From positions 1 through 18,132 of the forward strand of contig DFJW01000048.1 of assembly GCA_002373775.1 (NCBI GenBank): 18,132 nucleotides of DNA. The letters are read 5' to 3'. The notes beneath the pieces were generated by a model. That model was not told where the DNA came from and searched no databases. It saw only the letters and a program-made list of their open reading frames with translations. Positions within the stretch are counted from its first letter, which is position 1; each line of letters opens with the position of its first letter. This DNA is from Ruminococcus flavefaciens. GTDB lineage: Bacteria; Bacillota; Clostridia; Oscillospirales; Ruminococcaceae. Of this stretch, positions 1-8,152 are shown one piece after another. The position numbers were made by a program, and so were the translations under genes.

Positions 1-197
1 AGCCCGCTGAAACACGAATGGGTTCAGGTAAGGGTTCACCGGAATACTGGGTAGCAGTAGTTAAGCCCGGCAGAGTGCTCTTTGAGATCAAGGGCGTTGC
101 TGAGGAGACTGCAAGAGAGGCTATGCGTCTCGCAATGCACAAGCTGCCTATCAAGTGTAAGTTCGTTACTAAAGCAGAGCAGGAGGTTGAGCAGTAA
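1..197 (+). CDS. rplP: 50S ribosomal protein L16, 3' end (partial)
   Basis: This is the C-terminal 64 residues of L16, a large-subunit protein near the A site and peptidyl transferase centre. The frame is open from base 3. It reads through typical L16 stretches: an [23 protein letters not shown] motif, then LFEIKGV, and a helical end with [16 protein letters not shown]. The family is usually about 140 residues, so a little over half is missing upstream of the window. The TAA stop shares its last base with the ATG of rpmC, which suggests translational coupling. The position before rpmC is the standard S10-operon order. I see no sign of damage; the truncation is only the window edge. Confidence 0.97.
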   Translation, partial: PAETRMGSGKGSPEYWVAVVKPGRVLFEIKGVAEETAREAMRLAMHKLPIKCKFVTKAEQEVEQ

Positions 198-397
198 TGA
201 AGGCATCGGAAATCAGAGAAATGTCGGTTGACGAGCTCAACGAGAAGCTCAGCAGCCTGAAGGAAGAGCTCTTTGCTCTCCGTTTTCAGCTTGCTATCAA
301 CCAGCTTGACAACACAGCAAGACTCAAGGCTGTAAAGAAGGATATTGCCCGCATCAAGACAACTCTGCGTGAGGCAGAGCTCAGCGCTGAGCAGTAA
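197..397 (+). CDS. rpmC: 50S ribosomal protein L29
   Basis: L29 is a small two-helix protein at the exit of the peptide tunnel on the large subunit, where it helps form the docking site for nascent-chain factors. The 66-residue product matches the family length. It shows the typical opening [10 protein letters not shown], then the LFALRFQLA core helix and an [15 protein letters not shown] second helix. Its ATG overlaps the rplP stop by one base. The ribosome binding site (AGGAGG at 181-186) lies inside the end of rplP. rpsQ follows after 17 bases. Confidence 0.97.
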   Translation: MKASEIREMSVDELNEKLSSLKEELFALRFQLAINQLDNTARLKAVKKDIARIKTTLREAELSAEQ

Positions 398-414
398 GAA
401 AGGGAGGATTTAGC

Positions 415-675
415 ATGTCTACTGAGAGAAACCTTAGAAAAACAAGAGTCGGTAAGGTTGTAAGCGATAAGATGGATAAGACCGTCGTAGTTGCTATCGT
501 TGATAACGTTAAACACCCGCTTTATAAGAAGATCGTTAAGCGCACAGTTAAGTTCAAGGCTCATGACGAGAACAATGAGTGCAGGATCGGCGACCGCGTT
601 GAGATCATGGAAACACGTCCGCTCTCCAAGGATAAGAGATGGCGCGTTACAAACATCATTGAAAAGGCTAAGTAA
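415..675 (+). CDS. rpsQ: 30S ribosomal protein S17
   Basis: S17 is a primary 16S rRNA binding protein of the small subunit with an OB fold. The 86-residue product has the diagnostic opening [19 protein letters not shown], followed by [11 protein letters not shown] and a [19 protein letters not shown] block. These are the conserved S17 strands. Length is normal. AAAGGGAGG precedes the ATG at good spacing. The 39-base gap to rplN holds only the rplN ribosome binding site. Confidence 0.98.
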   Translation: MSTERNLRKTRVGKVVSDKMDKTVVVAIVDNVKHPLYKKIVKRTVKFKAHDENNECRIGDRVEIMETRPLSKDKRWRVTNIIEKAK

Positions 676-714
676 TTTTGATAGAAGCTTTATGCTTGAA
701 AGGAGGAACTCGCT

Positions 715-1083
715 GTGATACAGATGCAGACTTATCTTAAAGTCGCTGACAACACAGGAGCTAAGGAGCTTATGTGTATCAGAGTTCTGGGAGGTACACG
801 CCGCAGATATGCAAATATCGGTGACGTTGTAGTTGCTTCAGTAAAGAAAGCAACACCCGGAGGCGTTGTAAAGAAGGGCGATGTTGTAAAGGCAGTTATC
901 GTTCGTTCAGCAAAGGGTCTCAGAAGAGAGGATGGAACGTACATCCGTTTCGATGAGAACGCTGCTGTTATTATCAAGGAAGACAAGAACCCCAAGGGTA
1001 CCCGTATTTTCGGACCTGTTGCTAAGGAGCTTCGTGAAAAGGAATACACAAAGATCCTCAGCCTTGCTCCCGAGGTTCTTTAA
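715..1083 (+). CDS. rplN: 50S ribosomal protein L14
   Basis: L14 lies at the subunit interface, binds 23S rRNA and forms a bridge to the 30S subunit. The product is 122 residues, the exact common length. It contains [20 protein letters not shown] near the start and a C-terminal block with [12 protein letters not shown] and ILSLAPEVL. The start is GTG at 715 (reading [10 protein letters not shown]), set by AAAGGAGG at 698-705. Beginning at the later ATG (724) would remove the conserved MIQ opening. rplX starts 18 bases after the stop. Confidence 0.98.
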   Translation: MIQMQTYLKVADNTGAKELMCIRVLGGTRRRYANIGDVVVASVKKATPGGVVKKGDVVKAVIVRSAKGLRREDGTYIRFDENAAVIIKEDKNPKGTRIFGPVAKELREKEYTKILSLAPEVL

Positions 1084-1101
1084 TGGAGGTGTCATTCGAT
1101 T

Positions 1102-1443
1102 ATGAGTAAGGTACACGTAAAAACCGGTGACACTGTTATCCTTCTCACCGGAAAGTACGAGGATAAGTACACAAGCAAGGGCGACAGAAAGACTGGTAAA
1201 GTCGTTGAAGTAAGCCCCAAGGAAGGAAAGGTCATCGTTGAAGGCATCAACATGATCACAAAGCATGTAAAGCCCACCAGAGTAGGCGAGAAGGGCGGTC
1301 TCCTCAAGACAGAGGCTCCCGTATACGCTTCAAAGGTACAGCTTGTTTGCCCTAAGTGCGGCAAGGCTACAAGAGTCGGCCACGTTATCGAGGACGGCAA
1401 GAAGCTCCGCGTCTGCAAGAAGTGCGGCAAGTCTTTTGAATAA
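1102..1443 (+). CDS. rplX: 50S ribosomal protein L24 with a C-terminal four-cysteine motif
   Basis: L24 starts assembly of the large subunit and ends up near the tunnel exit. The N-terminal half is a KOW-type domain (residues 4-60: VKTGDTVILLTGKYED..., GKVVEVSPKEGKVIVEGIN, KHVKP). The C-terminal part carries two CxxC pairs, C83/C86 (CPKCGKATRVG) and C105/C108 (CKKCGK), an arrangement suited to one zinc ion. The 113-residue length is slightly long. The loop at about residues 19-31 looks several residues longer than in typical L24, and the cysteine-bearing tail adds the rest. Zinc binding is inferred from the spacing. The place between rplN and rplE is canonical. Confidence 0.97.
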   Translation: MSKVHVKTGDTVILLTGKYEDKYTSKGDRKTGKVVEVSPKEGKVIVEGINMITKHVKPTRVGEKGGLLKTEAPVYASKVQLVCPKCGKATRVGHVIEDGKKLRVCKKCGKSFE

Positions 1444-1461
1444 TTATAAGGAGAAACGACA

Positions 1462-2001
1462 ATGGCAAGATTAAAGGATTATTATGTTAGCGACGTTGCT
1501 CCCGCACTGATGAAGAAATTCGAATACAAGAGCGTAATGCAGATCCCAAAGCTCGACAAGGTAGTTATCAACGTCGGCGCAGGTGAGGCAAAGGACAACG
1601 CTAAGGTTATCGACGCTATTATGACAGACCTCGCTGCTATCACAGGTCAGAAGCCTGTAGTATGCCGCGCTAAGAAGTCCGTTGCGAACTTCAAGCTCCG
1701 TGAGGGCATGCCCATCGGCGTAAAGGTAACACTGAGAGCAGAGAAGATGTACGAATTCGTTGACAAGCTCTTCAATGTAGCTTTCCCCCGTGTTCGTGAC
1801 TTCAGAGGCATCAGCGCCAATTCATTCGACGGCAAGGGCAACTACTCCACCGGTATCAAAGAGCAGCTCATCTTCCCTGAGATCGAGTACGACAAGATCG
1901 ACAAGGTAAGAGGTATGGACATCAACTTCATCACAACTGCTCAGACCGATGAAGAGGCAAGAGAGCTTCTCTCACTCCTTGGCGCACCGTTCATCAAGTA
2001 A
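1462..2001 (+). CDS. rplE: 50S ribosomal protein L5
   Basis: L5 binds 5S rRNA and contacts the P-site tRNA and the head of the 30S subunit. The product is 179 residues, the family norm. It shows the opening [18 protein letters not shown], then [16 protein letters not shown] and [20 protein letters not shown]. Further on are [11 protein letters not shown] and a C-terminal [25 protein letters not shown] precedes the ATG. rpsN follows after 15 bases. Isoleucine codons here are almost all ATC or ATT, typical of the highly expressed genes in this operon. Confidence 0.98.
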   Translation: MARLKDYYVSDVAPALMKKFEYKSVMQIPKLDKVVINVGAGEAKDNAKVIDAIMTDLAAITGQKPVVCRAKKSVANFKLREGMPIGVKVTLRAEKMYEFVDKLFNVAFPRVRDFRGISANSFDGKGNYSTGIKEQLIFPEIEYDKIDKVRGMDINFITTAQTDEEARELLSLLGAPFIK

Positions 2002-2016
2002 TAGGGAGGAAATACA

Positions 2017-2202
2017 ATGGCTAAGAAGGCAATGATCAATAAGCAGCAGAGAACTCCCAAGTATTCCACAAGAGCATATAACAGATGCAAGATTTGTGGC
2101 AGACCGCACGCATATCTCAGAAAGTTCGGCATCTGCCGTATCTGCTTCAGAGAGCTTGCTCACGACGGTCAGATCCCGGGTGTTAAGAAGGCAAGCTGGT
2201 AA
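2017..2202 (+). CDS. rpsN: 30S ribosomal protein S14, zinc-binding type (type Z)
   Basis: S14 sits in the head of the small subunit. This 61-residue form is the short zinc-ribbon type (about 61 residues) and not the zinc-free long type of about 100. The ligands are C24/C27 and C40/C43, flanking [11 protein letters not shown]. The C terminus [11 protein letters not shown] is the standard end of this form. GGGAGG precedes the ATG. It stands between rplE and rpsH as expected. Confidence 0.98.
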   Translation: MAKKAMINKQQRTPKYSTRAYNRCKICGRPHAYLRKFGICRICFRELAHDGQIPGVKKASW

Positions 2203-2226
2203 AATACAAAAAGGAGGTCATTCGGC

Positions 2227-2625
2227 ATGCAGATAACTGATACAATCGCGGATCTGCTCACAAGAATCCGCAACGCAAATACTGCAAAGCACGCCACAGT
2301 TGACGTTCCCGCTTCAAGAGTAAAGAAGGACATCACACAGATCCTCGTAGATGAGGGATATGTGAAGGGCTTCCAGCTTATCGAGGACGGCAAGCAGGGC
2401 GTTATCAGGATCACACTCAAGTACGGCGACAATAAGTCTCCCGTTATAACCGGACTCAGAAGAGTATCTAAGCCCGGTCTGCGTATCTATTCAAGCTGCG
2501 CAGATATGCCCAAGGTAAGAAAAGGCCTTGGCATCGCAATCGTTTCTACTTCAAAGGGCATCGTAACTGACAAGAAGGCAAGAGAGCTCAATGTCGGCGG
2601 CGAAGTTCTCGCATACATCTGGTAA
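2227..2625 (+). CDS. rpsH: 30S ribosomal protein S8
   Basis: S8 binds the central domain of 16S rRNA early in 30S assembly. In E. coli it also represses the spc operon by binding its mRNA; whether that applies here is unknown. The product is 132 residues, the common length. It has [18 protein letters not shown] at the start, [13 protein letters not shown] in the middle and a C-terminal [16 protein letters not shown] plus GGEVLAYIW. The ribosome binding site AAAAAGGAGG precedes the ATG. The stop merges into the ribosome binding site of rplF. Confidence 0.98.
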   Translation: MQITDTIADLLTRIRNANTAKHATVDVPASRVKKDITQILVDEGYVKGFQLIEDGKQGVIRITLKYGDNKSPVITGLRRVSKPGLRIYSSCADMPKVRKGLGIAIVSTSKGIVTDKKARELNVGGEVLAYIW

Positions 2626-2638
2626 GGAGGAAGCTGAT

Positions 2639-3184
2639 ATGTCAAGAATCGGTAAAATGCCCATCAGCGTTCCCGCAGGTGTAGAGGTAAAGAACGAGAA
2701 CAACCTCATCACAGTAAAAGGACCTAAGGGCGAACTCAAGAGACAGTTCAGCACAGAGCTGGGCATCGAGATCGCAGAGGGCGTTATAAATGTAACAAGA
2801 CCGAGCGATGACAAGCGTCACCGTTCACTTCACGGTCTTACAAGAACACTCATCAACAACATGGTCGAGGGTGTAACAAACGGTTATTCCAAGACTCTCG
2901 AGATCGAGGGTGTCGGCTACCGTGCTGCTAAGAGCGGAAACAAGGTAACACTTAACCTTGGTTTCTCACATCCTGTTGAACTCGTGGAAACAGATACTAT
3001 AAAGATCGACGTTCCGCAGCCCAACAGACTCGTTATCAGCGGTATCGACAAGCAGGCTGTAGGTCAGTTTGCAGCTGAAGTTCGTGAGAAGCGTCCGCCT
3101 GAGCCGTATAAGGGCAAGGGCATCAGATATGCCGGCGAGCACATCATCCGCAAGGAAGGTAAGGCCGGTAAGGGCAAGAAGTAA
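2639..3184 (+). CDS. rplF: 50S ribosomal protein L6
   Basis: L6 lies near the GTPase-associated centre and binds the sarcin-ricin region of 23S rRNA. The product is 181 residues with two repeated L6 domains. Landmarks are [16 protein letters not shown] at the start, [14 protein letters not shown] in the middle, and [16 protein letters not shown] with a basic tail ending GKAGKGKK. I chose the ATG at 2639. It follows AAGGAGG (2624-2630) at correct spacing and gives the family-standard N terminus. A longer reading from 2591 would run through the end of rpsH. Confidence 0.98.
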   Translation: MSRIGKMPISVPAGVEVKNENNLITVKGPKGELKRQFSTELGIEIAEGVINVTRPSDDKRHRSLHGLTRTLINNMVEGVTNGYSKTLEIEGVGYRAAKSGNKVTLNLGFSHPVELVETDTIKIDVPQPNRLVISGIDKQAVGQFAAEVREKRPPEPYKGKGIRYAGEHIIRKEGKAGKGKK

Positions 3185-3203
3185 TTAGGAGGACCAGATT
3201 GCT

Positions 3204-3563
3204 ATGATTAAGAAATTCGACAGCAATAAGGCAAGATTAAAGAGACATCGCAGAGTCCGCGCAAAGATCTCCGGAACTCCCGAGCGTCCGCGTCTGAATG
3301 TTTTCCGTTCTGCAAAGCACATCTATGCACAGCTCATTGATGACGTGAATGGTGTTACTCTTGCTTCTGCATCAAGCATGGACAAGAGCTTTGACGGCAA
3401 CGGCGGCAACATCGACGGTGCACGCAAGGTCGGCGAGCTCATCGCAAAGAACGCTGCTGACAAGGGCATCAGCGAGGTTGTATTCGACAGAGGCGGCTAC
3501 CTCTATCACGGAAGAGTACAGGCTCTGGCTGAAGGTGCCCGTGAAAACGGATTAAAGTTCTAA
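3204..3563 (+). CDS. rplR: 50S ribosomal protein L18
   Basis: L18 binds 5S rRNA together with L5 and helps mount it on the central protuberance. The 119-residue product has the basic N terminus with [20 protein letters not shown], then [17 protein letters not shown]. It ends with the conserved [20 protein letters not shown] and AREnGLKF tail. Length is normal. AGGAGG at 3186-3191 sets the ATG at 3204. rpsE begins 15 bases downstream. Confidence 0.98.
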   Translation: MIKKFDSNKARLKRHRRVRAKISGTPERPRLNVFRSAKHIYAQLIDDVNGVTLASASSMDKSFDGNGGNIDGARKVGELIAKNAADKGISEVVFDRGGYLYHGRVQALAEGARENGLKF

Positions 3564-3578
3564 GAGGGAGGTTAAACA

Positions 3579-4079
3579 ATGGCTAATATCGAAACACAGG
3601 CTCCTGAGCTCGTTGAGAAGGTTGTTGCTATCAACCGCGTATCAAAGACTGTTAAGGGCGGACGTGTAATGAAGTTTGCTGCACTCGTAGTAGTAGGCGA
3701 CGGAAACGGCACAGTTGGCTTCGGTCTCGGAAAGTCCGGAGAAGTTCCGGATGCTATCCGCAAGGGCATCGAGGATGCTAAGAAGAACCTGACTAAGATC
3801 GCTCTCAAGGGAACAACAATCCCCCACGAGATCGTTGGCGAGTTCGGTGCTGGCAGAGTGCTCATGAAGCCCGCTGCTCCCGGTACTGGTGTTATCGCAG
3901 GCGGTCCTGTCCGTGCAGTTATCGAAGTTGCCGGCATCAAGGACATCAGAACAAAGTCTCTGCGTTCCAATAACCCCTGCAATGTAGTAAGAGCTACAAT
4001 CAACGGTCTCAAGAACTGCACTTCTGCTAAGGAAGTTGCTGCTAAGAGAGGCAAGACAGTCAAGGAAATTTTAGGTTAA
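3579..4079 (+). CDS. rpsE: 30S ribosomal protein S5
   Basis: S5 contributes to decoding fidelity and, with S3 and S4, lines the mRNA entry tunnel. The 166-residue product contains [19 protein letters not shown] and [20 protein letters not shown], the S5 double-stranded-RNA-binding fold. The second domain has [35 protein letters not shown] and the end [13 protein letters not shown]. Length and motifs are typical. GAGGGAGG precedes the ATG. The rpmD ribosome binding site follows directly after the stop. Confidence 0.98.
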   Translation: MANIETQAPELVEKVVAINRVSKTVKGGRVMKFAALVVVGDGNGTVGFGLGKSGEVPDAIRKGIEDAKKNLTKIALKGTTIPHEIVGEFGAGRVLMKPAAPGTGVIAGGPVRAVIEVAGIKDIRTKSLRSNNPCNVVRATINGLKNCTSAKEVAAKRGKTVKEILG

Positions 4080-4092
4080 GGAGGCAGTAACA

Positions 4093-4269
4093 ATGGCTAA
4101 GAATATTAAGCTCGTTAAGAGCCTCATCGGCAGAAAAAAGGACCAGATCGCTACTGCTCAGTCTCTGGGACTCAAGAAGATCGGCGACGTAACAACTCAG
4201 CCCGATAACGCACAGACTCAGGGTAAGATCAATAAGATATCACACCTCGTCGAGGTTACAGAAGCGTAA
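4093..4269 (+). CDS. rpmD: 50S ribosomal protein L30
   Basis: L30 is a small ferredoxin-like protein of the large subunit. This 58-residue gene was read directly: it begins [19 protein letters not shown], continues with [20 protein letters not shown] and ends in [14 protein letters not shown]. These match the L30 signature (SLIGR, then LGLKK and a histidine near the C terminus). AAGGAGG at 4079-4085 precedes the ATG. It lies between rpsE and rplO, the conserved position in Gram-positive spc operons. Confidence 0.96.
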   Translation: MAKNIKLVKSLIGRKKDQIATAQSLGLKKIGDVTTQPDNAQTQGKINKISHLVEVTEA

Positions 4270-4287
4270 GCAAGGAGGTGCACTGCA

Positions 4288-4731
4288 ATGAAAATTCATG
4301 AATTAACACCTGCAGCTGATTCAAATAAGGCTGTAAAGCGCATCGGCAGAGGCCACGGCTCAGGAAACGGCAAGACAGCCGGTAAGGGTCACAAGGGTCA
4401 GAATGCAAGAAGCGGCGGCGGCGTAAGGATCGGCTTCGAAGGCGGTCAGATGCCTCTCGCAAGAAGAATCCCCAAGAGAGGTTTCAACAATATCTTTGCT
4501 ACAAAGTATGCAACGATCAATGTATCAGACCTCAACAAGTTCAAGGACGGCACTGTTGTTGACACAGAGCTTCTCGTGGCTTCCGGCCTCGTAAAGAAGA
4601 CTCTCGACGGCATCAAAGTCCTCGGCAACGGTGAGCTCACTGCTGCTAATTTAACTGTAAAGGCTGCTAAATTCTCACAGAGCGCTATCGAAAAAATCGA
4701 AAAGGCTGGCGGGAAGGCAGAGGTGATGTAA
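4288..4731 (+). CDS. rplO: 50S ribosomal protein L15
   Basis: L15 is a late-assembly protein of the large subunit with a long basic, glycine-rich extension that threads into 23S rRNA. The 147-residue product has the hallmark N terminus. It runs MKIHELTPA, then [20 protein letters not shown] and the [19 protein letters not shown] region, followed by [13 protein letters not shown]. The C terminus [20 protein letters not shown] fits the globular domain. AAGGAGG precedes the ATG. Its last codons carry the ribosome binding site for secY. Confidence 0.98.
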   Translation: MKIHELTPAADSNKAVKRIGRGHGSGNGKTAGKGHKGQNARSGGGVRIGFEGGQMPLARRIPKRGFNNIFATKYATINVSDLNKFKDGTVVDTELLVASGLVKKTLDGIKVLGNGELTAANLTVKAAKFSQSAIEKIEKAGGKAEVM

Positions 4732-4732
4732 T

Positions 4733-6061
4733 GTGTTTCAGACCTTGAGAAAGGCGTGGGGAGTCCCCGAAATCCGCAAAAAGATTTTATACACATTACT
4801 CATGATTTTAATTTTCAGATTCGGAAGCGCTGTTACTGTTCCCTTCCTGGATTCAGACATTGTTAAGCAGTGGATGACCGAGAAGAGCAGCGGTACAGGA
4901 AACTTCCTGGATTATCTGAATACACTTACCGGTGGCGCACTTTCACAGGCTACCATATTCTCACTTTCAATAACCCCATTCATCAATGCATCGATCATAA
5001 TGCAGCTGCTGACATATGCGCTGCCTCCCCTTGAACGTCTTCGCGACGAGGGAGAAGAAGGCAGGAAGAAGATCGACAAGATCACAGCTTTCGTATCAAT
5101 GGTACTGGCATTCTTCATGTCCTACGCTTACTATGTAACACTCACCCGAATGAAGGATGAGAACGGCGTAAGCGCGGTCAGTTATACAAACGGCGGCTGG
5201 GAACAGTACTTCTCAGGAGCAGTTATCATTCTCTGCTTCGTAGCTGGTGCTTCACTGGTCGTTTGGATGGGCAACCGCATCAGCGATAAGGGTATAGGAA
5301 ACGGTATATCCATTCTCCTCTTTGCCGGTATCGCAGCAAGATTCCCCAGAGACGTGCTCATGCTCGTTGAGCTTATAAAGCAGGATGCTGCAAAGTACCT
5401 CTTTGTTGCACTGGGATATGCGGTATTCATTATCTTCGAGATCGCTTTCATCGTTTACATGAACGAAGCAGAAAGACGTATCCCGATACAGTATGCAAAG
5501 CGTGTAGTAGGAAGAAAGCAGTACGGTGGTCAGAAGACACACATTCCGATCAAGGTCTGCATGAGCGGCGTTATGCCTATCATCTTCGCTATGTCATTCA
5601 TGGCACTCCCGCAGACGATACAGCTCTTCAAGGAAGATCCCAAGGACGGAAGCTTCTACAGCAAGTTCTGTGAGTTCTTCTCCACAAGAAGCTGGTCATA
5701 TGCGATAATCTACTTCGTGCTTATAATCCTTTTCAACTATTTCTACGTTTCGATCCAGTACAATCCCACAGAGATCGCCAACAACCTCCGCCAGTCAAAC
5801 GGCGGTATACCCGGTATCAGACCTGGTAAGCCCACATCTGACTATATCCAGAGAGTACTCAGCAAGATCACACTTGTCGGTGCTTTCTTCCTCGGTATCA
5901 TTGCTATCATCCCGATATTCATCTCGATGGCAGACAGGAACCTTCAGTCACTTTCAATGGGCGGTACAACGATCCTCATCGCAGTAAGCGTTGCACTGGA
6001 AACAACAAGAACACTTGAATCACATATGATGATGCGTCATCATAAGGGCTTCTTACAGTAA
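4733..6061 (+). CDS. secY: Protein translocase subunit SecY
   Basis: SecY is the pore of the SecYEG channel in the cytoplasmic membrane. It passes unfolded secretory proteins and releases membrane segments sideways. The 442-residue product has about ten hydrophobic spans. The first is near residues 17-38. Next comes the plug/second-span region with SITPFINASIIMQLL, then spans near 115-136, 158-180 and 190-210, and others up to about 425. Conserved cytosolic loops include the ERRIPIQYAKR segment and QSNGGIPGIRPGKPT before YIQRVL. The start is GTG at 4733, two bases after the first base of the rplO stop region and with GAGGTGAT upstream. The ATG at 4731 is in another frame and stops quickly. 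Confidence 0.98.
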   Translation: MFQTLRKAWGVPEIRKKILYTLLMILIFRFGSAVTVPFLDSDIVKQWMTEKSSGTGNFLDYLNTLTGGALSQATIFSLSITPFINASIIMQLLTYALPPLERLRDEGEEGRKKIDKITAFVSMVLAFFMSYAYYVTLTRMKDENGVSAVSYTNGGWEQYFSGAVIILCFVAGASLVVWMGNRISDKGIGNGISILLFAGIAARFPRDVLMLVELIKQDAAKYLFVALGYAVFIIFEIAFIVYMNEAERRIPIQYAKRVVGRKQYGGQKTHIPIKVCMSGVMPIIFAMSFMALPQTIQLFKEDPKDGSFYSKFCEFFSTRSWSYAIIYFVLIILFNYFYVSIQYNPTEIANNLRQSNGGIPGIRPGKPTSDYIQRVLSKITLVGAFFLGIIAIIPIFISMADRNLQSLSMGGTTILIAVSVALETTRTLESHMMMRHHKGFLQ

Positions 6062-6073
6062 AGGAGGACAGTC

Positions 6074-6712
6074 ATGAATCTTATATTTTTAGGCGCTCCC
6101 GGCGCAGGTAAAGGTACACAGGCTGAGGTAGTTTCCGAAGCACTGAACATTCCCCAGATCTCAACAGGTAATATACTTCGCGAGGCAGTCAAGAACGGCA
6201 CTGAGTTCGGTCTCAAAGCCAAGGCTGCTATGGATGCCGGCGCTCTCGTTTCCGATGATATCGTGATCGGTATCCTTCAGGACAGGATCGCACAGGATGA
6301 CTGCCAGAACGGCTTCATTCTCGACGGATTCCCGAGAACTGTTCCCCAGGCTGAGGCTCTTGACGCAATGAACATCCGTATAGACAAGGTAATAGAGATC
6401 GACGTTCCCGATGAGACTATCAAGCAGAGAGTTTCAGGCAGAAGAGTCTGCCAGGGATGCGGTGCTTCTTACCACGTTGAATACAAGCCTTCAAAGGTTG
6501 AGGGCATCTGCGACAAGTGCGGCGACAAGACTGTCATCCGCAAGGACGATCAGCCGGAAGTCGTACTCGACAGACTTGCGACTTATCACGAGAAGACAGC
6601 TCCTCTCAAGGACTACTACGAGAAGCAGGGCAAACTTGTTACAGTAGAGGGACAGGAAGAGGTCGCTGATACTTCAAAGCTCACGCTTGCTGCTGTAGGA
6701 GTAGATAAGTAA
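6074..6712 (+). CDS. adk: Adenylate kinase with zinc-type lid
   Basis: This enzyme catalyses AMP + ATP to 2 ADP in the cytosol and keeps adenine nucleotides balanced. The 212-residue product has the P-loop GAPGAGKGT (residues 7-15). The AMP-site motif is QISTGNILR (28-36) and the core motif is [13 protein letters not shown] (84-96). The lid region (about 122-160) carries four cysteines, C126/C129 and C146/C149, the structural zinc site common in Gram-positive long-form kinases. AAAGGAGG precedes the ATG. The stop overlaps the map start by one base (TAATG). secY-adk-map is the classic Gram-positive order. Confidence 0.98.
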   Translation: MNLIFLGAPGAGKGTQAEVVSEALNIPQISTGNILREAVKNGTEFGLKAKAAMDAGALVSDDIVIGILQDRIAQDDCQNGFILDGFPRTVPQAEALDAMNIRIDKVIEIDVPDETIKQRVSGRRVCQGCGASYHVEYKPSKVEGICDKCGDKTVIRKDDQPEVVLDRLATYHEKTAPLKDYYEKQGKLVTVEGQEEVADTSKLTLAAVGVDK

Positions 6713-7464
6713 TGAGCATAACCATTAAATCAAAGTCCGAGCTTGCCATAATGCGCGAAGCGGGTAGAATAACCCACGGCGCAATATGGTACGCCGGAGA
6801 AAGATTAAAGCCGGGCATGTCCACACTGGATATAGATAAGCTGGTCGGCGAATACTACGCAAGACACGGCTGCAAGTCCTGCTTTAAAGGTCTTTACGGA
6901 TTCCCGGGGAACGCATGTATCTCATTGAACGATGAGATCATCCACGGCATCCCGAAGGCAAGCCGGAGGATAAAGGAAGGCGACATCGTCAGCATTGATA
7001 CGGGAGCTGCTTATAAGGGCTTCAATGGCGACAGCTGCTGGACTTTTCCCGTCGGCAAGATTTCTGATGAAGCTAAGGCATTGCTTGAGGTCACTGAGAA
7101 AAGCCTTTTCGAGGGCATTGCTCAGGCTCAGGTCGGCGCAAGAGTCGGCGATATTTCTCATGCTGTTGAAGAGTATTGTGCTTCACGAGGCTACGGAATC
7201 GTAAGAAATTACTGCGGCCACGGAATAGGCAGAGAAGTCCATGAGTCACCCGAAGTACCGAACTGGGGACGTGCAGGTCACGGCCCGAGACTGGTAGCGG
7301 GGATGACGATATGCATCGAGCCGATGATAAACATCAAAGGCGACGATGTAAAGGTTATGAAGGACGGCTGGACCGTGGTTACCAAATCTGGTTCACTTTC
7401 AGCTCACTTCGAGCACATGATCGCAATAACTCCTGACGGTCCCGTCATTCTGACGCAGCCCTGA
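6712..7464 (+). CDS. map: Type I methionine aminopeptidase
   Basis: The enzyme removes the N-terminal methionine from nascent proteins after deformylation. The 250-residue product has the pita-bread fold landmarks. All five metal ligands are recognisable: D96 (SIDTG), D107 (NGDSCWTF), H170 (GHGIGREVHE), E203 (CIEP) and E234 (AHFEHMIAI). The substrate-site histidines H78 (IIHGIP) and H177 are also present. No N-terminal zinc-finger extension is seen, so this is the short bacterial form. Its ATG overlaps the adk stop, which suggests translational coupling. The next gene follows after 14 bases. Confidence 0.98.
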   Translation: MSITIKSKSELAIMREAGRITHGAIWYAGERLKPGMSTLDIDKLVGEYYARHGCKSCFKGLYGFPGNACISLNDEIIHGIPKASRRIKEGDIVSIDTGAAYKGFNGDSCWTFPVGKISDEAKALLEVTEKSLFEGIAQAQVGARVGDISHAVEEYCASRGYGIVRNYCGHGIGREVHESPEVPNWGRAGHGPRLVAGMTICIEPMINIKGDDVKVMKDGWTVVTKSGSLSAHFEHMIAITPDGPVILTQP

Positions 7465-7478
7465 CAGGGGGTATAATT

Positions 7479-7724
7479 GTGAGGCTCACCAAAGGCTCAG
7501 TCGTCAGAGCGTCAGCAGGAAGAGACAGCGGAGGGTTCTTCGTTGTAACGGAATGCGGTGAAGGATATTGTTTTATAGCGGACGGCAAGTCGAGGAAACT
7601 CGCCAGCCCGAAGCGAAAGAATCTAAAGCATATCTCTCTGACAGACAGTACGATAAGTATCAGCGATTTAACCGATAAGAAACTCAGGAAGCTTCTGCGG
7701 GAATACCGCGAGAGCTGCGAGTAA
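7479..7724 (+). CDS. Small KOW-domain, L14e-like putative RNA-binding protein
   Basis: This 81-residue protein begins [20 protein letters not shown] and continues with [20 protein letters not shown]. That is the KOW pattern seen in ribosomal L14e/L24-like proteins (a glycine-centred turn, then a basic strand with K/R and a PKRKN segment). The C-terminal 25 residues form a charged helix ([18 protein letters not shown]). GTG at 7479 is the start, with AGGGGG at 7466-7471 upstream. Related small KOW proteins occur between map and infA in many Clostridia. Their function is not established as far as I know. A role on RNA or the ribosome is inferred from the fold and the location. Confidence 0.85.
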   Translation: MRLTKGSVVRASAGRDSGGFFVVTECGEGYCFIADGKSRKLASPKRKNLKHISLTDSTISISDLTDKKLRKLLREYRESCE

Positions 7725-7737
7725 AGGAGGTCATTCC

Positions 7738-7956
7738 ATGTCCAAGGAAGACGTGATCGAAGTCGAGGGCGTTGTTATTGACGCTCTTCCGAACGCAATG
7801 TTCAAGGTTCAGCTTGAGAACGGACACGAGGTCCTTTCACATGTCTCAGGCAAACTCAGAATGAATTATATCAGAATCGTGCCCGGTGACAAGGTAAAGC
7901 TTGAAATGTCACCCTACGACCTTTCAAAGGGCCGTATCACATGGCGCGTAAAATAA
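7738..7956 (+). CDS. infA: Translation initiation factor IF-1
   Basis: IF-1 is an OB-fold protein that binds the A site of the 30S subunit during initiation. The 72-residue product is of exact family length. It begins [20 protein letters not shown] and continues [19 protein letters not shown], then [20 protein letters not shown] and [13 protein letters not shown]. These are near-invariant blocks. AAAGGAGG precedes the ATG. The 47-base gap to rpmJ contains a short palindrome (7966-7980). Confidence 0.98.
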   Translation: MSKEDVIEVEGVVIDALPNAMFKVQLENGHEVLSHVSGKLRMNYIRIVPGDKVKLEMSPYDLSKGRITWRVK

Positions 7957-7965
7957 GTTATACAC

Positions 7966-7980
7966 AGGGCTTAAAGCCCT
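7966..7980 (+). promoter_or_regulatory. Small hairpin in the infA-rpmJ gap
   Basis: AGGGCTT and AAGCCCT form seven-base arms around a single central A. In RNA this would close as a 5-6 bp stem with a tight loop, ten bases after the infA stop. No T-run follows, so it does not look like a terminator. It ends about 11 bases before the rpmJ ribosome binding site and could act as an RNA processing or stability element. No function is shown by the sequence. Confidence 0.4.
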
Positions 7981-8003
7981 ACCCGCTAAAGGAGGTATTT
8001 TAA

Positions 8004-8117
8004 ATGAAAGTAAGACCTTCAGTTAAACCTATTTGCGAGAAGTGCAAGATCATAAAGCGCAAGGGCAGAATCATGGTGATCTGCGAAAACCCTAAGCACA
8101 AGCAGCGTCAGGGTTAA
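8004..8117 (+). CDS. rpmJ: 50S ribosomal protein L36, zinc-binding form
   Basis: L36 is the smallest ribosomal protein and binds 23S rRNA. This 37-residue gene reads [20 protein letters not shown] followed by a short tail ending HKQRQG. Zinc ligands are C11, C14, C27 and H32, so this is the zinc-binding form. AAAGGAGG (7988-7995) precedes the ATG. Its place between infA and rpsM is standard for Firmicutes. Confidence 0.98.
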   Translation: MKVRPSVKPICEKCKIIKRKGRIMVICENPKHKQRQG

Positions 8118-8152
8118 TCCACTTAATGCATTAATGGAGGTGCAATTATAAT

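Noticed and set aside
2591..2638. Earlier start for L6 inside rpsH
   Set aside because: It overlaps rpsH, and AAGGAGG plus the conserved MSRIGK opening fix the start at 2639.
8147..8152. TATAAT just before rpsM as a -10 box
   Set aside because: It touches the ATG and has no -35 partner at 17 bases. It is just the A/T-rich spacer after the ribosome binding site.
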